From Undibacterium sp. KW1 (GTDB taxonomy: Bacteria > Pseudomonadota > Gammaproteobacteria > Burkholderiales > Burkholderiaceae_D), in assembly GCF_009937955.1 (NCBI RefSeq), contig NZ_AP018439.1, positions 1,674,001 to 1,738,000 of the forward strand: a stretch of 64,000 nt of DNA. Direction: 5' to 3'. The position numbers were made by a program, and so were the translations under genes. The notes under the pieces were generated by a model, which did not search any database, had not been told where the DNA came from, and saw only the letters and a list, made by a program, of their open reading frames with translations. Of the stretch, positions 35,918-45,029 are shown in pieces. How positions within the stretch are numbered: position 1 is the stretch's first letter; every line of letters begins with the position of its first letter.

Positions 35918-36160
35918 TTGAGAAACTATCCAGCGACATGGTACGAACGTGTTCCCGCAGAGGTGTTCGCCTGTTTGCTGCCAGGTGAAATTCAGCTTCT
36001 ATTATGCCCAGGCGTTGGCCTGGCAAATGGTGGTGCACGCTATCATGTCCCTTTTGAAATTGTGCCACCAGAACTGCGCATGCCTAACACCTTGCTTTGG
36101 GTAAAGCTCGATGACAACATGAATGTGGTGAAAGTGTGGAAGCGAGAATTGGAGGAGTAG
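35918..36160 (+). CDS. small hypothetical protein
   Basis: 80 residues from a TTG start; no family recognised. Acidic/aromatic composition with the segment VPAEVFACLLPGEIQLLLCPGVGLANGGARYHVPFEIV and a C-terminal LLWVKLDDNMNVVKVWKRELEE look like a folded cytoplasmic domain. No ATG occurs before residue 54 and the ribosome site is poor, so the true start is uncertain. It converges with the LysR gene 37 bp away. Confidence 0.5.
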   Translation: MRNYPATWYERVPAEVFACLLPGEIQLLLCPGVGLANGGARYHVPFEIVPPELRMPNTLLWVKLDDNMNVVKVWKRELEE

Positions 36161-36196
36161 GGTGCTCTGCTTACTGAGACGATCTTCACGATTACA

Positions 36197-37099
36197 TTAA
36201 GTATCAATTGCCGCAAACTTTCCCGCCAAAAACTCCACCAGCGCCCGCACCCGGTTCGGTATGAAACGCCCACTGGGCAGCAATGCATGCAAGGGATAAG
36301 CCTCCGTCTCCCAGTCCGTCAGCAGCGCTAGCAGGCTGCCATCTTCCAGCTCTTGCCTGACATCGATCAATGATTTGAAAATGATGCCTGCGCCTGCTAT
36401 CGCCCACATGCGGGCAAGGGAGGCGTCGTCGGCGCTGCGATCGCCTTTGACGCGGACTTCTTTCCATTTACCGTTTTGCCCAAAGCGCCAGGTGTTGTGC
36501 AGGCGGCTGCTGCGTTCGAACAGCAGGCAATTGTGGTGTGCCAGGTCTTGCGGTGTTTGCGGGGCGGGGTGGCGTGCCAGGTAGCTGGGGGCGGCGCAGA
36601 GTATGGGGCGGCTTTGTGCCAGTACCCTGGCGACCAGGCGTGAGTCTGTCAGGGTGCCATATCTTATTGCTACATCGACTTCATCGCGCACCACGTCCAG
36701 TGGCCTGTCACCGACGTTCAATGCCAGTTGCACACCGGGGTGCAGGGCCAAAAATTCATCCAGCCAGGGTAGCAGGGTGGTGCGGGTCAGGTCGGACGGG
36801 GCGGCGACGCGTATCGTGCCTACCAGGGCGGTGCGGGCTTCTGATACCTGGGATTCGCCTTCATCGAGCAAATCAAATGCCCTTTGCGCATAGTCGAGCA
36901 GGATTTGCCCCTGAGCGGTGATGCGCAGGGCACGGGTCGAGCGTTCAAACAGGCGGGTGCCCAGCTGGGTTTCCAGCCGCTTGAGGGTGGCACTGGCGGC
37001 TGCGGGTGTCATGCCCAGCACGCTGGCTGCGCCTGAGAGTGAGCCGCAGCGGGCGGTTTGCACGAGTACATGCAGGTCGCTGAGATTTTCAATTTTCAT
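36197..37099 (-). CDS. LysR-family transcriptional regulator
   Basis: 300 residues from the ATG of MKIENLSDLHVLV; upstream in-frame codons add a non-family leader. N-terminal winged HTH (about 1-60: SLSGAASVLGMTPAAASATLKRLETQLGTRLFERSTRALRIT) and a two-lobed effector domain (about 88-295). The sequence resembles the CrgA/DsdC-type subgroup often placed beside oxidoreductase genes. It is divergent from the quinone-oxidoreductase-like gene 129 bp away, which is the usual arrangement for a LysR regulator and its target. Confidence 0.92.
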   Translation of the reverse strand: MKIENLSDLHVLVQTARCGSLSGAASVLGMTPAAASATLKRLETQLGTRLFERSTRALRITAQGQILLDYAQRAFDLLDEGESQVSEARTALVGTIRVAAPSDLTRTTLLPWLDEFLALHPGVQLALNVGDRPLDVVRDEVDVAIRYGTLTDSRLVARVLAQSRPILCAAPSYLARHPAPQTPQDLAHHNCLLFERSSRLHNTWRFGQNGKWKEVRVKGDRSADDASLARMWAIAGAGIIFKSLIDVRQELEDGSLLALLTDWETEAYPLHALLPSGRFIPNRVRALVEFLAGKFAAIDT

Positions 37100-37228
37100 T
37101 TGAAAGTGATAGTTATTTATCGGTCTTATCAATTCATGCTTTAGATTCTACAATGCTTGCACTGATCTGGAAATGTTTCTGGACACCATACCGATACCTA
37201 ACATACTCAACATACTCAGGGACTCAAC

Positions 37229-38239
37229 ATGAAAGCCATTGCTTACCGCCATTCTTTACCTATCGATAACACTGCATCACTGGAAGATGTGGAATTGCCA
37301 AAACCAGTGCTGGAAGCACGCGACTTGCTGGTGCGCGTGAATGCCATCTCCGTCAACCCAGTGGACACCAAGGTCAGGCTGGGCCGTGCACCTGCTGAAG
37401 GCCAGTTGAATGTGCTGGGCTGGGATGCGGTGGGCATCGTTGAAGAAGTTGGCGCGGCAGTCAGTAATTTCAAAGCTGGCGACCGCGTTTACTATGCTGG
37501 TGCGATAGATCGCCCTGGTGCAAACAGTGAATTGCATGCTGTGGATGAGCGCATCGTCGCCAAGGCACCCACTACTCTGGATGATGCACAAGCTGCCGCT
37601 TTGCCGCTGACTACGATTACTGCCTACGAATTGCTGTTTGAACGCCTGGGCGTTGCCAAGAATGGTGGCGCTGGCCAGACCTTGCTGGTGATAGGTGGTG
37701 CCGGTGGAGTTGGGTCCATCCTCATACAATTGGCCCGCCAACTTACGCAATTGCGTGTGATTGCCACCGCCTCACGTGCCGAGACACGTCAGTGGTGCCT
37801 CGATCTGGGTGCACATGCAGTGATTGATCACTCCAAACCACTGAGCGCTGAATTGAAAGCCATAGGCATCAATGAAGTCGATATCGTCGCCGGCCTGACG
37901 GAGACAGCTCAGCACTATGCAGAAATCATCGCCAGTCTGAAGCCACAAGGCAAGCTGGCCGTGATTGACGACATGGTGGCGCTGGACTTGATGCAGTTGA
38001 AAGGCAAATCCATCTCCCTGCACTGGGAAATGATGTTCACCCGTTCGATGTTCAAGACGGTCGATATGGACGAACAAGGCAAGCTGCTGGCAGAAGTGGC
38101 AGCACTGGTGGATGCAGGCAAAGTACGTACAACTGTGAATGCCAACTTTGGCAAGATCAATGCGGCAAACTTGCGCAAGGCACATGCGCTGATAGAAAGT
38201 GGCAAGGCGCAGGGCAAGGTTGTACTGCAAGGCTTTTAA
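37229..38239 (+). CDS. zinc-type alcohol dehydrogenase-like / quinone oxidoreductase family protein
   Basis: MDR-superfamily NAD(P)H-dependent oxidoreductase, 336 residues. A GroES-like N-terminal part (VNPVDTKVRLG, VLGWDAVGIVEEVG, GDRVYYAG) precedes a Rossmann domain with the dinucleotide motif LLVIGGAGGVGSILIQLARQL (about 149-169). It has no structural zinc cysteines, as in quinone oxidoreductase (YhdH/ZADH) members. Divergent from the LysR regulator and followed after 33 bp by a GlcG-family gene, so likely induced by that regulator in response to a reactive carbonyl or quinone (inference). Confidence 0.9.
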   Translation: MKAIAYRHSLPIDNTASLEDVELPKPVLEARDLLVRVNAISVNPVDTKVRLGRAPAEGQLNVLGWDAVGIVEEVGAAVSNFKAGDRVYYAGAIDRPGANSELHAVDERIVAKAPTTLDDAQAAALPLTTITAYELLFERLGVAKNGGAGQTLLVIGGAGGVGSILIQLARQLTQLRVIATASRAETRQWCLDLGAHAVIDHSKPLSAELKAIGINEVDIVAGLTETAQHYAEIIASLKPQGKLAVIDDMVALDLMQLKGKSISLHWEMMFTRSMFKTVDMDEQGKLLAEVAALVDAGKVRTTVNANFGKINAANLRKAHALIESGKAQGKVVLQGF

Positions 38240-38272
38240 TTTAATCTCACCAGAATTCAGCAGAAAGTTTTT

Positions 38273-38716
38273 ATGCAAACGACGAACATCAATAAATCAT
38301 TTACTGCCGCCAGTATCACCCGTGATGCGGCGAATGCCCTGATCACCGCAGCCAGTGCTGCTTCCCGTGACATCGGTATCGATGTCACGATAGCTGTCAC
38401 TGATAATGCAGGTCACCTGAAAGCATTTGAACGTGCAGATAGCGCAGCATTTTTGACGGTAGATGTGGCAATCGACAAAGCCTGGACGGCAGCCTCGTTT
38501 GGCCTGCCTACCCATACCTGGACTGCCATCATCAGCAATGACGTTGTGGCACAACTGGCTCACAGACCACGTCTGGTAGCAGTTGGCGGTGGTTGCCCCA
38601 TTATTGAAAATGGTAAGGTCATAGGCGGCATAGGCATATCAGGCGGCAATGCGCTGCAAGACCAGCAGGCGGCGGAAATTGCATTGGCCGCACTGGGTTT
38701 TGAAGTGAAGGCGTAA
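38273..38716 (+). CDS. GlcG/HbpS-family heme-binding protein
   Basis: 147 residues of the DUF336 (GlcG/HbpS/PduO-C) fold. Features: ITRDAANALITAASAASRDIGIDVTIAVTD, then GHLKAFERADSAAFLTVDVAIDKAWTAASF, and the Gly-rich PIIENGKVIGGIGISGGNALQDQQ tail. Family members bind heme or small ligands and often neighbour oxidoreductases. It is the second gene behind the quinone-oxidoreductase-like gene and is closed by a strong terminator. Confidence 0.88.
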   Translation: MQTTNINKSFTAASITRDAANALITAASAASRDIGIDVTIAVTDNAGHLKAFERADSAAFLTVDVAIDKAWTAASFGLPTHTWTAIISNDVVAQLAHRPRLVAVGGGCPIIENGKVIGGIGISGGNALQDQQAAEIALAALGFEVKA

Positions 38717-38744
38717 ACTCAAACCTAAGCTCAAGCCATTTGTT

Positions 38745-38787
38745 GAGAGTGCATGCCTTCACTTCAAAGCCCAATGCACTCTTTTTT
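38745..38787 (+). terminator. intrinsic terminator of the GlcG-family gene
   Basis: Stem GAGTGCAT / ATGCACTC (38747-38754 with 38774-38781) with a 19-base loop, followed by T6. It begins about 30 bp after the stop codon. Confidence 0.85.
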
Positions 38788-38803
38788 GTAGAGATCAAAT
38801 AAC

Positions 38804-39277
38804 ATGACAACCATCATTAACCGCTCATTCATCAGCATTCTGGGTGTGCTTTTACTCACCCTGAGCATGTCCGTTGCCAGTGCAGAAAATACCAGCGGGG
38901 CAGATGCCGTAAAAGCCGCATCGGTCGATTTTTTCAACAGCGTCAGCCAGCGTAATTTAGCGGCGGTTGGCAGTTATCTTGACACTGAAGGTTTTACTGA
39001 ATTCGTCGCTGAATCTGACAAGCTCTTGCAACTGGATGCAAATGCCTTTGCCGGACTATTCAAATCCGGTGCGCAAATCGATTTGCGTCTGCTTGATGTG
39101 CAAGTCAAGACCACAGGTGACGCAGCGATAGTCACTGGCACCCGTGTTGGTGCGATTACCAGGCCGGGTGCGGCAGCTGTCGAAGGTAAATCGTTGATCA
39201 CGATGGTATGGTTTAAAAAGGATAATGCCTGGCTATTAAAGCATATCCACCTGTCACCTGTGACCAGCAATAAATAA
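38804..39277 (+). CDS. exported SnoaL/DUF4440-like (NTF2-fold) protein
   Basis: 157 residues. Signal peptide (about 1-27, ending ASA) followed by an NTF2-like alpha-beta cone: AVKAASVDFFNSVSQRNLAAVGSYL, then LDVQVKTTGDAAIVTGTRVG and a final TMVWFKKDNAWLLKHIHLS strand pair typical of DUF4440 proteins. No enzymatic residue pattern is evident; periplasmic small-molecule binding is plausible. The preceding terminator separates it from the oxidoreductase operon. Confidence 0.75.
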   Translation: MTTIINRSFISILGVLLLTLSMSVASAENTSGADAVKAASVDFFNSVSQRNLAAVGSYLDTEGFTEFVAESDKLLQLDANAFAGLFKSGAQIDLRLLDVQVKTTGDAAIVTGTRVGAITRPGAAAVEGKSLITMVWFKKDNAWLLKHIHLSPVTSNK

Positions 39278-39284
39278 TCGATCG

Positions 39285-40148
39285 CTAAAGGCGCGGCAGC
39301 CACATGCCCATAAACGCCACAAAGATGCCCATGCCGCTGGCGGCACTTAAAACCACCAATGCCCCTGCCATGCCGAAGTGAGCGGCCTTGTTCTTGCTGT
39401 CTTGCGCACGCAAATATAATTCACAGACGATCAGCGGTATCAGGGAATTGGCAAAGGATATGAAGCTCAGGAATGGTCCCTCAAAAGTCTTGGGGTTAAA
39501 ACCTGCAGGGCCGTGATTGATGGCTATCCAGAACATCAAACCTATGCGGAAAAACCAGACACCGTTCGCCACAAGAAACAGGCGCAATGCCCAGCGGCGG
39601 TGCAGGGCAAACTGACGGGAGAGAGCATGGCGCAAGGCCATGACTGAGCAGACCAGGATTAGTATTGCGTTCAGGCTGACACCCAGATGCTGGGTAAAGT
39701 CACCCACGCCATTGCGAAACCAGACCATGTACAAACCAGTCGTGGCAGCAATGACGAGACTGGATAAATAAATGCGCCCGTTCCAGCGATGGAATCTAGG
39801 TATGCGTGCGCGGATTTGTGGGATCATCTGGAGTATGCCGGCCAGGGTGATACTGGCTGCCAGAAAGATATGCGTGATGATGGCGAAATTGCCAGCGCTG
39901 TCGCCCTTGATATAACCGTGGGGCAGTACTTTGCTCCATGCTGCAAGATCGCCTTTCATCGCTGACAGAACGTAAAAACCCAGAATGTAATAGACGAATA
40001 AAAGCTGGCCTATGATGGCGACTGAGAACCACAGTCCTGCGGCATATTTCAGGCTGGCACGGGAGAGTTTTTCATTGCCATATTTTTTTACCTGAGGTGT
40101 GGCCTGTGCAGAATATATATTCGTTTCATAAACAGTCTCTTGCGTCAT
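39285..40148 (-). CDS. DUF2306 domain-containing membrane protein
   Basis: 287 residues with about seven membrane segments. The conserved DUF2306 features are visible: HIFLAASITLAGILQMIPQIR, the basic PRFHRWNGRIYLSSLVIAA motif and LHRRWALRLFLVANGVWFFRIG. Its function is unknown. It lies about 130 bp downstream of the LytTR response-regulator gene on the same strand and may be its target. Confidence 0.85.
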   Translation of the reverse strand: MTQETVYETNIYSAQATPQVKKYGNEKLSRASLKYAAGLWFSVAIIGQLLFVYYILGFYVLSAMKGDLAAWSKVLPHGYIKGDSAGNFAIITHIFLAASITLAGILQMIPQIRARIPRFHRWNGRIYLSSLVIAATTGLYMVWFRNGVGDFTQHLGVSLNAILILVCSVMALRHALSRQFALHRRWALRLFLVANGVWFFRIGLMFWIAINHGPAGFNPKTFEGPFLSFISFANSLIPLIVCELYLRAQDSKNKAAHFGMAGALVVLSAASGMGIFVAFMGMWLPRL

Positions 40149-40280
40149 TTGAAAACTCCCTTTTTTAATGTGAATTAGTCGTGTCTGATCCTGCCGAGCA
40201 GGCGTAGGTGTGCTTGCAAAGCGTGCCTGTAAAGGCGGGTTTGCTTTTATGGTTTGTTACTGAAAAAAATCAGTGCGGTG

Positions 40281-41063
40281 CTACATCTGCCTGAAAAGAT
40301 GCAGGTAGCTGCGGCTGACTGGCAATACATCGGGGCGGCCGCGTATGTGCAGTTCGGCAGTTTCATTCATGCCGCGTGTGACTTCGCTGACATAGTGCAG
40401 GTTGACGATGACTGAGCGATGGGTTTGCGCAAAACAGTCAGGGTCGAGTTCATCACTGAGTTCACGTATGCTTTTGCGTATCAGTGCATCGCCACCATCC
40501 CAGGCGACCAGGGTGTATTTGTCGTCAGAGCGCAGGAATGCGATTTGTTCTACCGGGATCAGGCGTACGCTATTGCCTATCGAAGCTTTTATCCATTGCA
40601 GGTAAGCTGGTTTTTGACTGCGCTGGCGCATGTCTGTAGCCATGCGGTCTAACAGGGTGTCGTAGTTGGCGGTCAGGCTGGTTGTTTGCGTTAACCTTTG
40701 CTGCAGGCGTTTGATGGTGTCGGCCAGACGTGCTTCCACGATGGGCTTGACGAGATAATCCAGCGCACCCTGTTCAAACGCCTGTACGGCATATTGTTCG
40801 TAAGCGGTGAAGAAGACAATATGTGCCCGACGTGCTATCGCCCTGGCTGCCTCGATGCCATTCATGCCGGGCATGTGCACATCCAGAAAGACGATGTCGG
40901 GCTGGTGGATGTCAAACATCTCTATCGCTTCGCGGCCATTGCGTGCTTCATCGACGATATGCAGTTCTGGCCACAGGCGTGCCAGGTTGGTGCGCAGATG
41001 TTCCCTTAGCAAAGGTTCGTCATCGGCGATCAGCGCAGTGATCTGCTTGGTAAACTGCTTCAT
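40281..41063 (-). CDS. LytTR-family response regulator
   Basis: 260 residues: receiver domain (about 8-125) with acidic pair DDE at 14-16 and phospho-acceptor Asp61 in FLDVHMPGMNGIEAA, and a C-terminal LytTR DNA-binding domain (about 155-258: RLIPVEQIAFLRSDDKYTLV, LDPDCFAQTHRSVIVN, VLPVSRSYLHLF). This resembles AlgR/BtsR/LytR. The start overlaps the stop of the upstream kinase gene (ATGA at 41060-41063), making a coupled two-component system. Confidence 0.94.
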   Translation of the reverse strand: MKQFTKQITALIADDEPLLREHLRTNLARLWPELHIVDEARNGREAIEMFDIHQPDIVFLDVHMPGMNGIEAARAIARRAHIVFFTAYEQYAVQAFEQGALDYLVKPIVEARLADTIKRLQQRLTQTTSLTANYDTLLDRMATDMRQRSQKPAYLQWIKASIGNSVRLIPVEQIAFLRSDDKYTLVAWDGGDALIRKSIRELSDELDPDCFAQTHRSVIVNLHYVSEVTRGMNETAELHIRGRPDVLPVSRSYLHLFRQM

Positions 41064-42133
41064 GCTTTGGCCTCAGGATGGAAAATTAACTCAACACGCA
41101 AACCATGTGGTGTTTGCTCATGCAATTCGACACGCGCGTCTTTGCCAAAGCATGCTTGCAGCCGCGCTTTTACATTTGCCAAGCCAGTACCTGGTACGGC
41201 AGTTTCTGCCATGCCTATACCGGTATCGGCTACCCAAAGCGTCACTATGTTGTTTGCGTCCTGCTTGCCGCCGACTGCTATGCGGCCACCTTCTGTGCTG
41301 GGGTCTATGCCGTGGCGTACGGCATTTTCTACCAGGGTAAGCAAGGACATTGCCGGAAAACGTAAGCCCTTGAGTTCAGGTGCGAGACTCAGCTCAAATT
41401 GCAAGCGGTCAGGCATGCGCATGTGCATGATTTCCAGATAGGCGCTGACTAACTGCATTTCATTTTCCAGTGTTGCCTCTGCATCATTCAGGCGCGGCAT
41501 CGCGGCGCGCAGGTAGGCAATCAGGTGGCGCAGGACGGGTGCTGCATTCTCTGAACCAGCTTCGACGAGGGCTTGCACATTCGCCAGCGTATTGAATAGA
41601 AAGTGCGGTTCTATCTGTGCTTGTAACAGGCGCAGGCGGGCATCGAGTACTTCGCGTTCCAGGGCGCTCTTTTCCAGTTCGAGCTGTAACCGGTCTGCAC
41701 GTTCACGTTGTTTGTCTTCGCGCTTGATAGCTGCGACGGCAATGAGGGGACCAAAAAACAGCGCAAAAATCGTGCTGGTGGCAAAGCCTGATAAAAGATT
41801 ATTTGCTTTGATGAAGTTCATGAAACCACCCGCTATCGCCACATAGGCCGCCAGGCTGGCAAATGGTGCCAGCAGGCATACCGCCGCTACCCGCACCAGC
41901 CAGTGTGGTATCCAGCGTGGCAGCCACAGCAAGCGCCAGGTGCCGGAGACTGTGAACGCCAGCAGCATGACCATGGCGATGAAAGTCGTGCGCCTGAGCA
42001 CCAGCCAGAAAGGTGACTGGAAGATCGGTGTGGTCACCCAGGCGATCAGCAGGCTGATGATAAGCACTACGACAATTTGTCGCAGTCTTGGTAATGCTGA
42101 CCATCCTGGTTTAATTTTAGTCGCGGTTTTCAT
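41060..42133 (-). CDS. LytS/AlgZ-like sensor histidine kinase
   Basis: Inner-membrane kinase of 357 residues. Four hydrophobic segments (about 18-135) are followed by a coiled stretch (REDKQRERADRLQLELEKS), the His_kinase (PF06580) motif LLQAQIEPHFLFNTLANVQAL with the phospho-accepting His, and a HATPase domain (about 250-350: SLLTLVENAVRHGI, ADTGIGM, GTGLANVKARL). It lacks any recognised extracellular sensor domain, as in AlgZ. Its partner regulator overlaps the 3' end. Confidence 0.93.
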   Translation of the reverse strand: MKTATKIKPGWSALPRLRQIVVVLIISLLIAWVTTPIFQSPFWLVLRRTTFIAMVMLLAFTVSGTWRLLWLPRWIPHWLVRVAAVCLLAPFASLAAYVAIAGGFMNFIKANNLLSGFATSTIFALFFGPLIAVAAIKREDKQRERADRLQLELEKSALEREVLDARLRLLQAQIEPHFLFNTLANVQALVEAGSENAAPVLRHLIAYLRAAMPRLNDAEATLENEMQLVSAYLEIMHMRMPDRLQFELSLAPELKGLRFPAMSLLTLVENAVRHGIDPSTEGGRIAVGGKQDANNIVTLWVADTGIGMAETAVPGTGLANVKARLQACFGKDARVELHEQTPHGLRVELIFHPEAKA

Positions 42134-42342
42134 GGAGCTAAGATAGCTGCAACTGATGTTTTGAACAAGTCAGCCAGTGGGGATATGCGACCAGTGACGG
42201 TTTTCAGGGGCTGAGTGACGGAGCCAGACCTGATTTACCACCTCTTGCTTAACCATAGTTTGCAAATCGGCACGGCTATCAGAACGTATCTGTCATTTTT
42301 CTCGCTTACACTGCCGGGGATTGAAATGGAAAAGGGTCGGCA

Positions 42343-43074
42343 ATGATGAAAAACTGGGTGTTCGCTGCAACAATGCTGGTATTTCTACCCGCAAAGGCAG
42401 ACACTTTTCGCATTGCTTATTATGAAGGTGGCGATGCGCCCTTTGTCTTGCTGGACAAGAGTGGCCCCAGAGGTATATTCCCGGATTTGATGGCAGCGAT
42501 CGTTAAACTCAGTGGCGACAAGCTGGAGCAGCGCTATCTGCCCATGCGCCGCTTGCTCAAGTCATTTGAAGACGGGCAGCTTGATATGGAAGTCGGGGCA
42601 AATCCAAAATGGCGCACAAGTTCGCACGTGCCTGGTGTGTATAGCATTGCCTTTGGCTTGCCGAGGGCTGTTCTCTGTTTTCGCCCTGGTGAGACACCAA
42701 AAGAGCAGGCAGTCAGCGATTTTTATGGGCAAAAAGTGGGAGTGATCGCAGGCTATTCGTATCCTGAATTTGATGCAGCTTTTGCCAGTGGCAAGATACA
42801 AAGGGAAAATATCTTTAATTCTCCCAATCTCTTGCTTACCTTAAGAGCGAAGCGCTTTGATCAGATCATCATCAGCAACTATGTACGGCAATACTGGACC
42901 AAGGTCGATGCGCATCGCTATGCCTGTGATGAAGGCCGCATGATAGATGAAAGCGAAATGATGCTGAGGCTACATCCATCCAAAGCCGATGCGCTGCCGC
43001 GCCTGAATGCGGCCATCGCCACCTTGAAAAAGAGCGGCGAGCTCGATGCCATCTTCAGACGTTACACTGATTAA
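42343..43074 (+). CDS. periplasmic binding protein of family 3, signalling/transport unclear
   Basis: 243 residues with a signal peptide (about 1-19) and an SBP_bac_3-like two-lobe fold: FRIAYYEGGDAPFVLLDKSGPRGIFPDLMAAIVKL, MRRLLKSFEDGQLDMEVG, GQKVGVIAGYSYPEFDAAF and LNAAIATLKKSGELDAIFRRYTD. No permease or ATPase is adjacent, which is common for solitary family 3 proteins in Burkholderiales. It is divergent from the kinase gene across a 209-bp gap. The ligand is unknown. Confidence 0.8.
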   Translation: MMKNWVFAATMLVFLPAKADTFRIAYYEGGDAPFVLLDKSGPRGIFPDLMAAIVKLSGDKLEQRYLPMRRLLKSFEDGQLDMEVGANPKWRTSSHVPGVYSIAFGLPRAVLCFRPGETPKEQAVSDFYGQKVGVIAGYSYPEFDAAFASGKIQRENIFNSPNLLLTLRAKRFDQIIISNYVRQYWTKVDAHRYACDEGRMIDESEMMLRLHPSKADALPRLNAAIATLKKSGELDAIFRRYTD

Positions 43075-43097
43075 GCAGGGAGATCATAAGCGGGGGA

Positions 43098-43514
43098 TCA
43101 GGGCGCTGGTGCAGGGGCCGGTGAAGCCAGCGGCTTGTCTTTGTCCACCACATAAACACCAACCAGCTTGATCGGGACTATGCCATGGTTTTTTGCACTG
43201 TGGACGACACCGGCAGGGATGACGAAACCCTCGCCAGCCTTGACCTTGCGTGGTGCCTGGTTGGCGACCAGCAATTCGGCCTCTCCTTCCGAGATATAAC
43301 TGATTTCATCGCCAGGATGGGTATGCCAGCCTACCGTCGCACCTGCCGCAATTTCTACGCGGGCAATCACGTCTTCCTTGCCGGGTATCGACGAATCTGC
43401 TTTGGTGACTATGGTGCGGGTAATGCCTGTGCTTTGTGCCAGCAGGCTGGTGCTGATCAGCAATAAACTGACGGCACTTAATTGGCGCAGGATGTTGGTT
43501 TTGGTCGAATGCAA
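43098..43514 (-). CDS. exported cupin-domain protein
   Basis: 138 residues. Signal peptide (about 1-26) followed by a single cupin barrel with the metal-binding pattern GWHTHPGDEISYISEGEAEL and the second motif GEGFVIPAGVVHSAKN. Start is TTG because GGGAG lies eight bases before it and no ATG is near. The C-terminus is Ala/Pro-rich. Such small periplasmic cupins are of unknown substrate. It converges with the family 3 binding protein gene. Confidence 0.85.
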   Translation of the reverse strand: MHSTKTNILRQLSAVSLLLISTSLLAQSTGITRTIVTKADSSIPGKEDVIARVEIAAGATVGWHTHPGDEISYISEGEAELLVANQAPRKVKAGEGFVIPAGVVHSAKNHGIVPIKLVGVYVVDKDKPLASPAPAPAP

Positions 43515-43706
43515 GATAGATCTCCCGGTTGGATAGTCATGCGCAGTTGTACATGTTTGCGCATGGTTATAATTACAATCCTTTTTGATTAGATAGTAAA
43601 GGGGAAATGAATTTGTCTTCGGCTGGTGTTGTTTCCAGAGAGGGGAAGGCTTGCTGGTGTTGTGGAATGATGCGAACCGCTGTCCGCATCATTGATAGAA
43701 AGATGA

Positions 43707-45029
43707 TCAGGCGTCGGCAGTTTTTGCCATACCTTCAGGCGCAGCCTTGCTGCTGCCTTCTTTGTCGCCAGCACTGCCATCAAAAGAGACAAAGCGTGTC
43801 ATGACCAGTACAGGAATGGCGCTGAGCAAGACCCACAGGAAGAAGTTCTGGTAACCCAGAGCGACCTGTATATCACCGCTGATGGTCTTGAAAAACACAA
43901 AGCCCAGCTGCATTACGCCTGTGCCCAGCGCATAGTGAGCAGTCTGGTATTTGCCAGGCGCAACCACCTGCATGATGAACAGGATCAGGCCGACGAAACC
44001 AAAGCCATAGCCAAACATTTCGAATGCCAGCGCTGCAGTGATGACGGTCATGCTCTCTGGCAGGCTGCTGCTGAGGAAGAAGAAAGCCAGGTTTGGGGTA
44101 TTCATCGCCAGTATCAACCATGGCAGCGCACGCTTCAAGCCCAGCCAGGAGGCAAAGTAACCACCCAGTATGCTGCCGCCCAGGAATGCGATGGTGCCAG
44201 CTATGCCATAAGCAGTGCCGACCTGGTCAGTAGTCAGGCCCAGGCCGCCAAGGTTTTTGGCTTCGCGCAAAAACAAGGGGCCTATGGTTTGTATCTGGCC
44301 TTCCGCAGCGCGGAACAGGATAATGAATACAATCGCCAGCCAGATACCGGGCTTTTTAAAGAATTCAACGATCACGTCTTGCAAGGTGACGAAGATGCTA
44401 TGTACAGACGCCTTGCTTTCTGTATTTTTAGTGCCTGGCAGCGACCAGCTGTTATACAAACCCAGACCGAACAAGAGCACGCCCATGATGGCAAAAATGA
44501 TTGTCCACGCTTGCGCTGGCGGCAAGCTTTTTTCCAGATAGCCGGCCAGGTATACCAGAGGCCCCAGGGTAATGAATTTTGCGGCATTAAAAAATGCGCC
44601 TTGCCAGCCAGCATAACTCGCTTGCTGGGTGTTGCTCAGGCTGGCCATATACAAACCGTCGGCGGCAATATCATGCGTGGCAGAGGCTATGGCGACCACG
44701 CCAAGCAAGGCAATGCTGATCGCAAAATAGGCAGGCAGTTGCAGCGACAATGCCAGCAAGCCCAGCGACACTCCACCCGTCAACTGGAACAGGACTACCA
44801 GCATTTTCTTGCTGCCAGCGGCCTCCAGGAAGGGACTCCATAAAGACTTGAACACCCATGCCAGCCCGACCAGCCCTGTCCAGTGGGCGATCTGATCGTT
44901 CGGTACTCCCATACTTTTATACATCAGCCCGGCGATCAGAGCGACAGCATAAAACGGCAGGCCAGATGCCAGATACAGGCTGGGTACCCAGCGCATTGGC
45001 GGGGGAGTCTTGGTGTTTTCTATGCTCAT
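43707..45029 (-). CDS. AmpG-like MFS transporter
   Basis: Inner-membrane transporter of 440 residues with about 12 membrane segments. The N-terminus PSLYLASGLPFYAVALIAGLMYKSMG and the segment IAHWTGLVGLAWVFKSLWSPFLE resemble the AmpG/SLC33-like branch that carries muropeptides or GlcNAc-containing sugars. The ASATHDIAADGLYMASL loop supports this placement. It is divergent from the NagX-like gene, and a variant of the nag operator lies between them, so uptake of an amino sugar is plausible. Substrate not proven. Confidence 0.8.
   Translation of the reverse strand: MSIENTKTPPPMRWVPSLYLASGLPFYAVALIAGLMYKSMGVPNDQIAHWTGLVGLAWVFKSLWSPFLEAAGSKKMLVVLFQLTGGVSLGLLALSLQLPAYFAISIALLGVVAIASATHDIAADGLYMASLSNTQQASYAGWQGAFFNAAKFITLGPLVYLAGYLEKSLPPAQAWTIIFAIMGVLLFGLGLYNSWSLPGTKNTESKASVHSIFVTLQDVIVEFFKKPGIWLAIVFIILFRAAEGQIQTIGPLFLREAKNLGGLGLTTDQVGTAYGIAGTIAFLGGSILGGYFASWLGLKRALPWLILAMNTPNLAFFFLSSSLPESMTVITAALAFEMFGYGFGFVGLILFIMQVVAPGKYQTAHYALGTGVMQLGFVFFKTISGDIQVALGYQNFFLWVLLSAIPVLVMTRFVSFDGSAGDKEGSSKAAPEGMAKTADA

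Noticed and set aside
37189..37222. AACATACTC direct repeat before the oxidoreductase gene, considered as a CRISPR or operator unit
   Set aside because: Only two adjacent nine-base copies without spacers; could be part of a LysR site but not supported alone.
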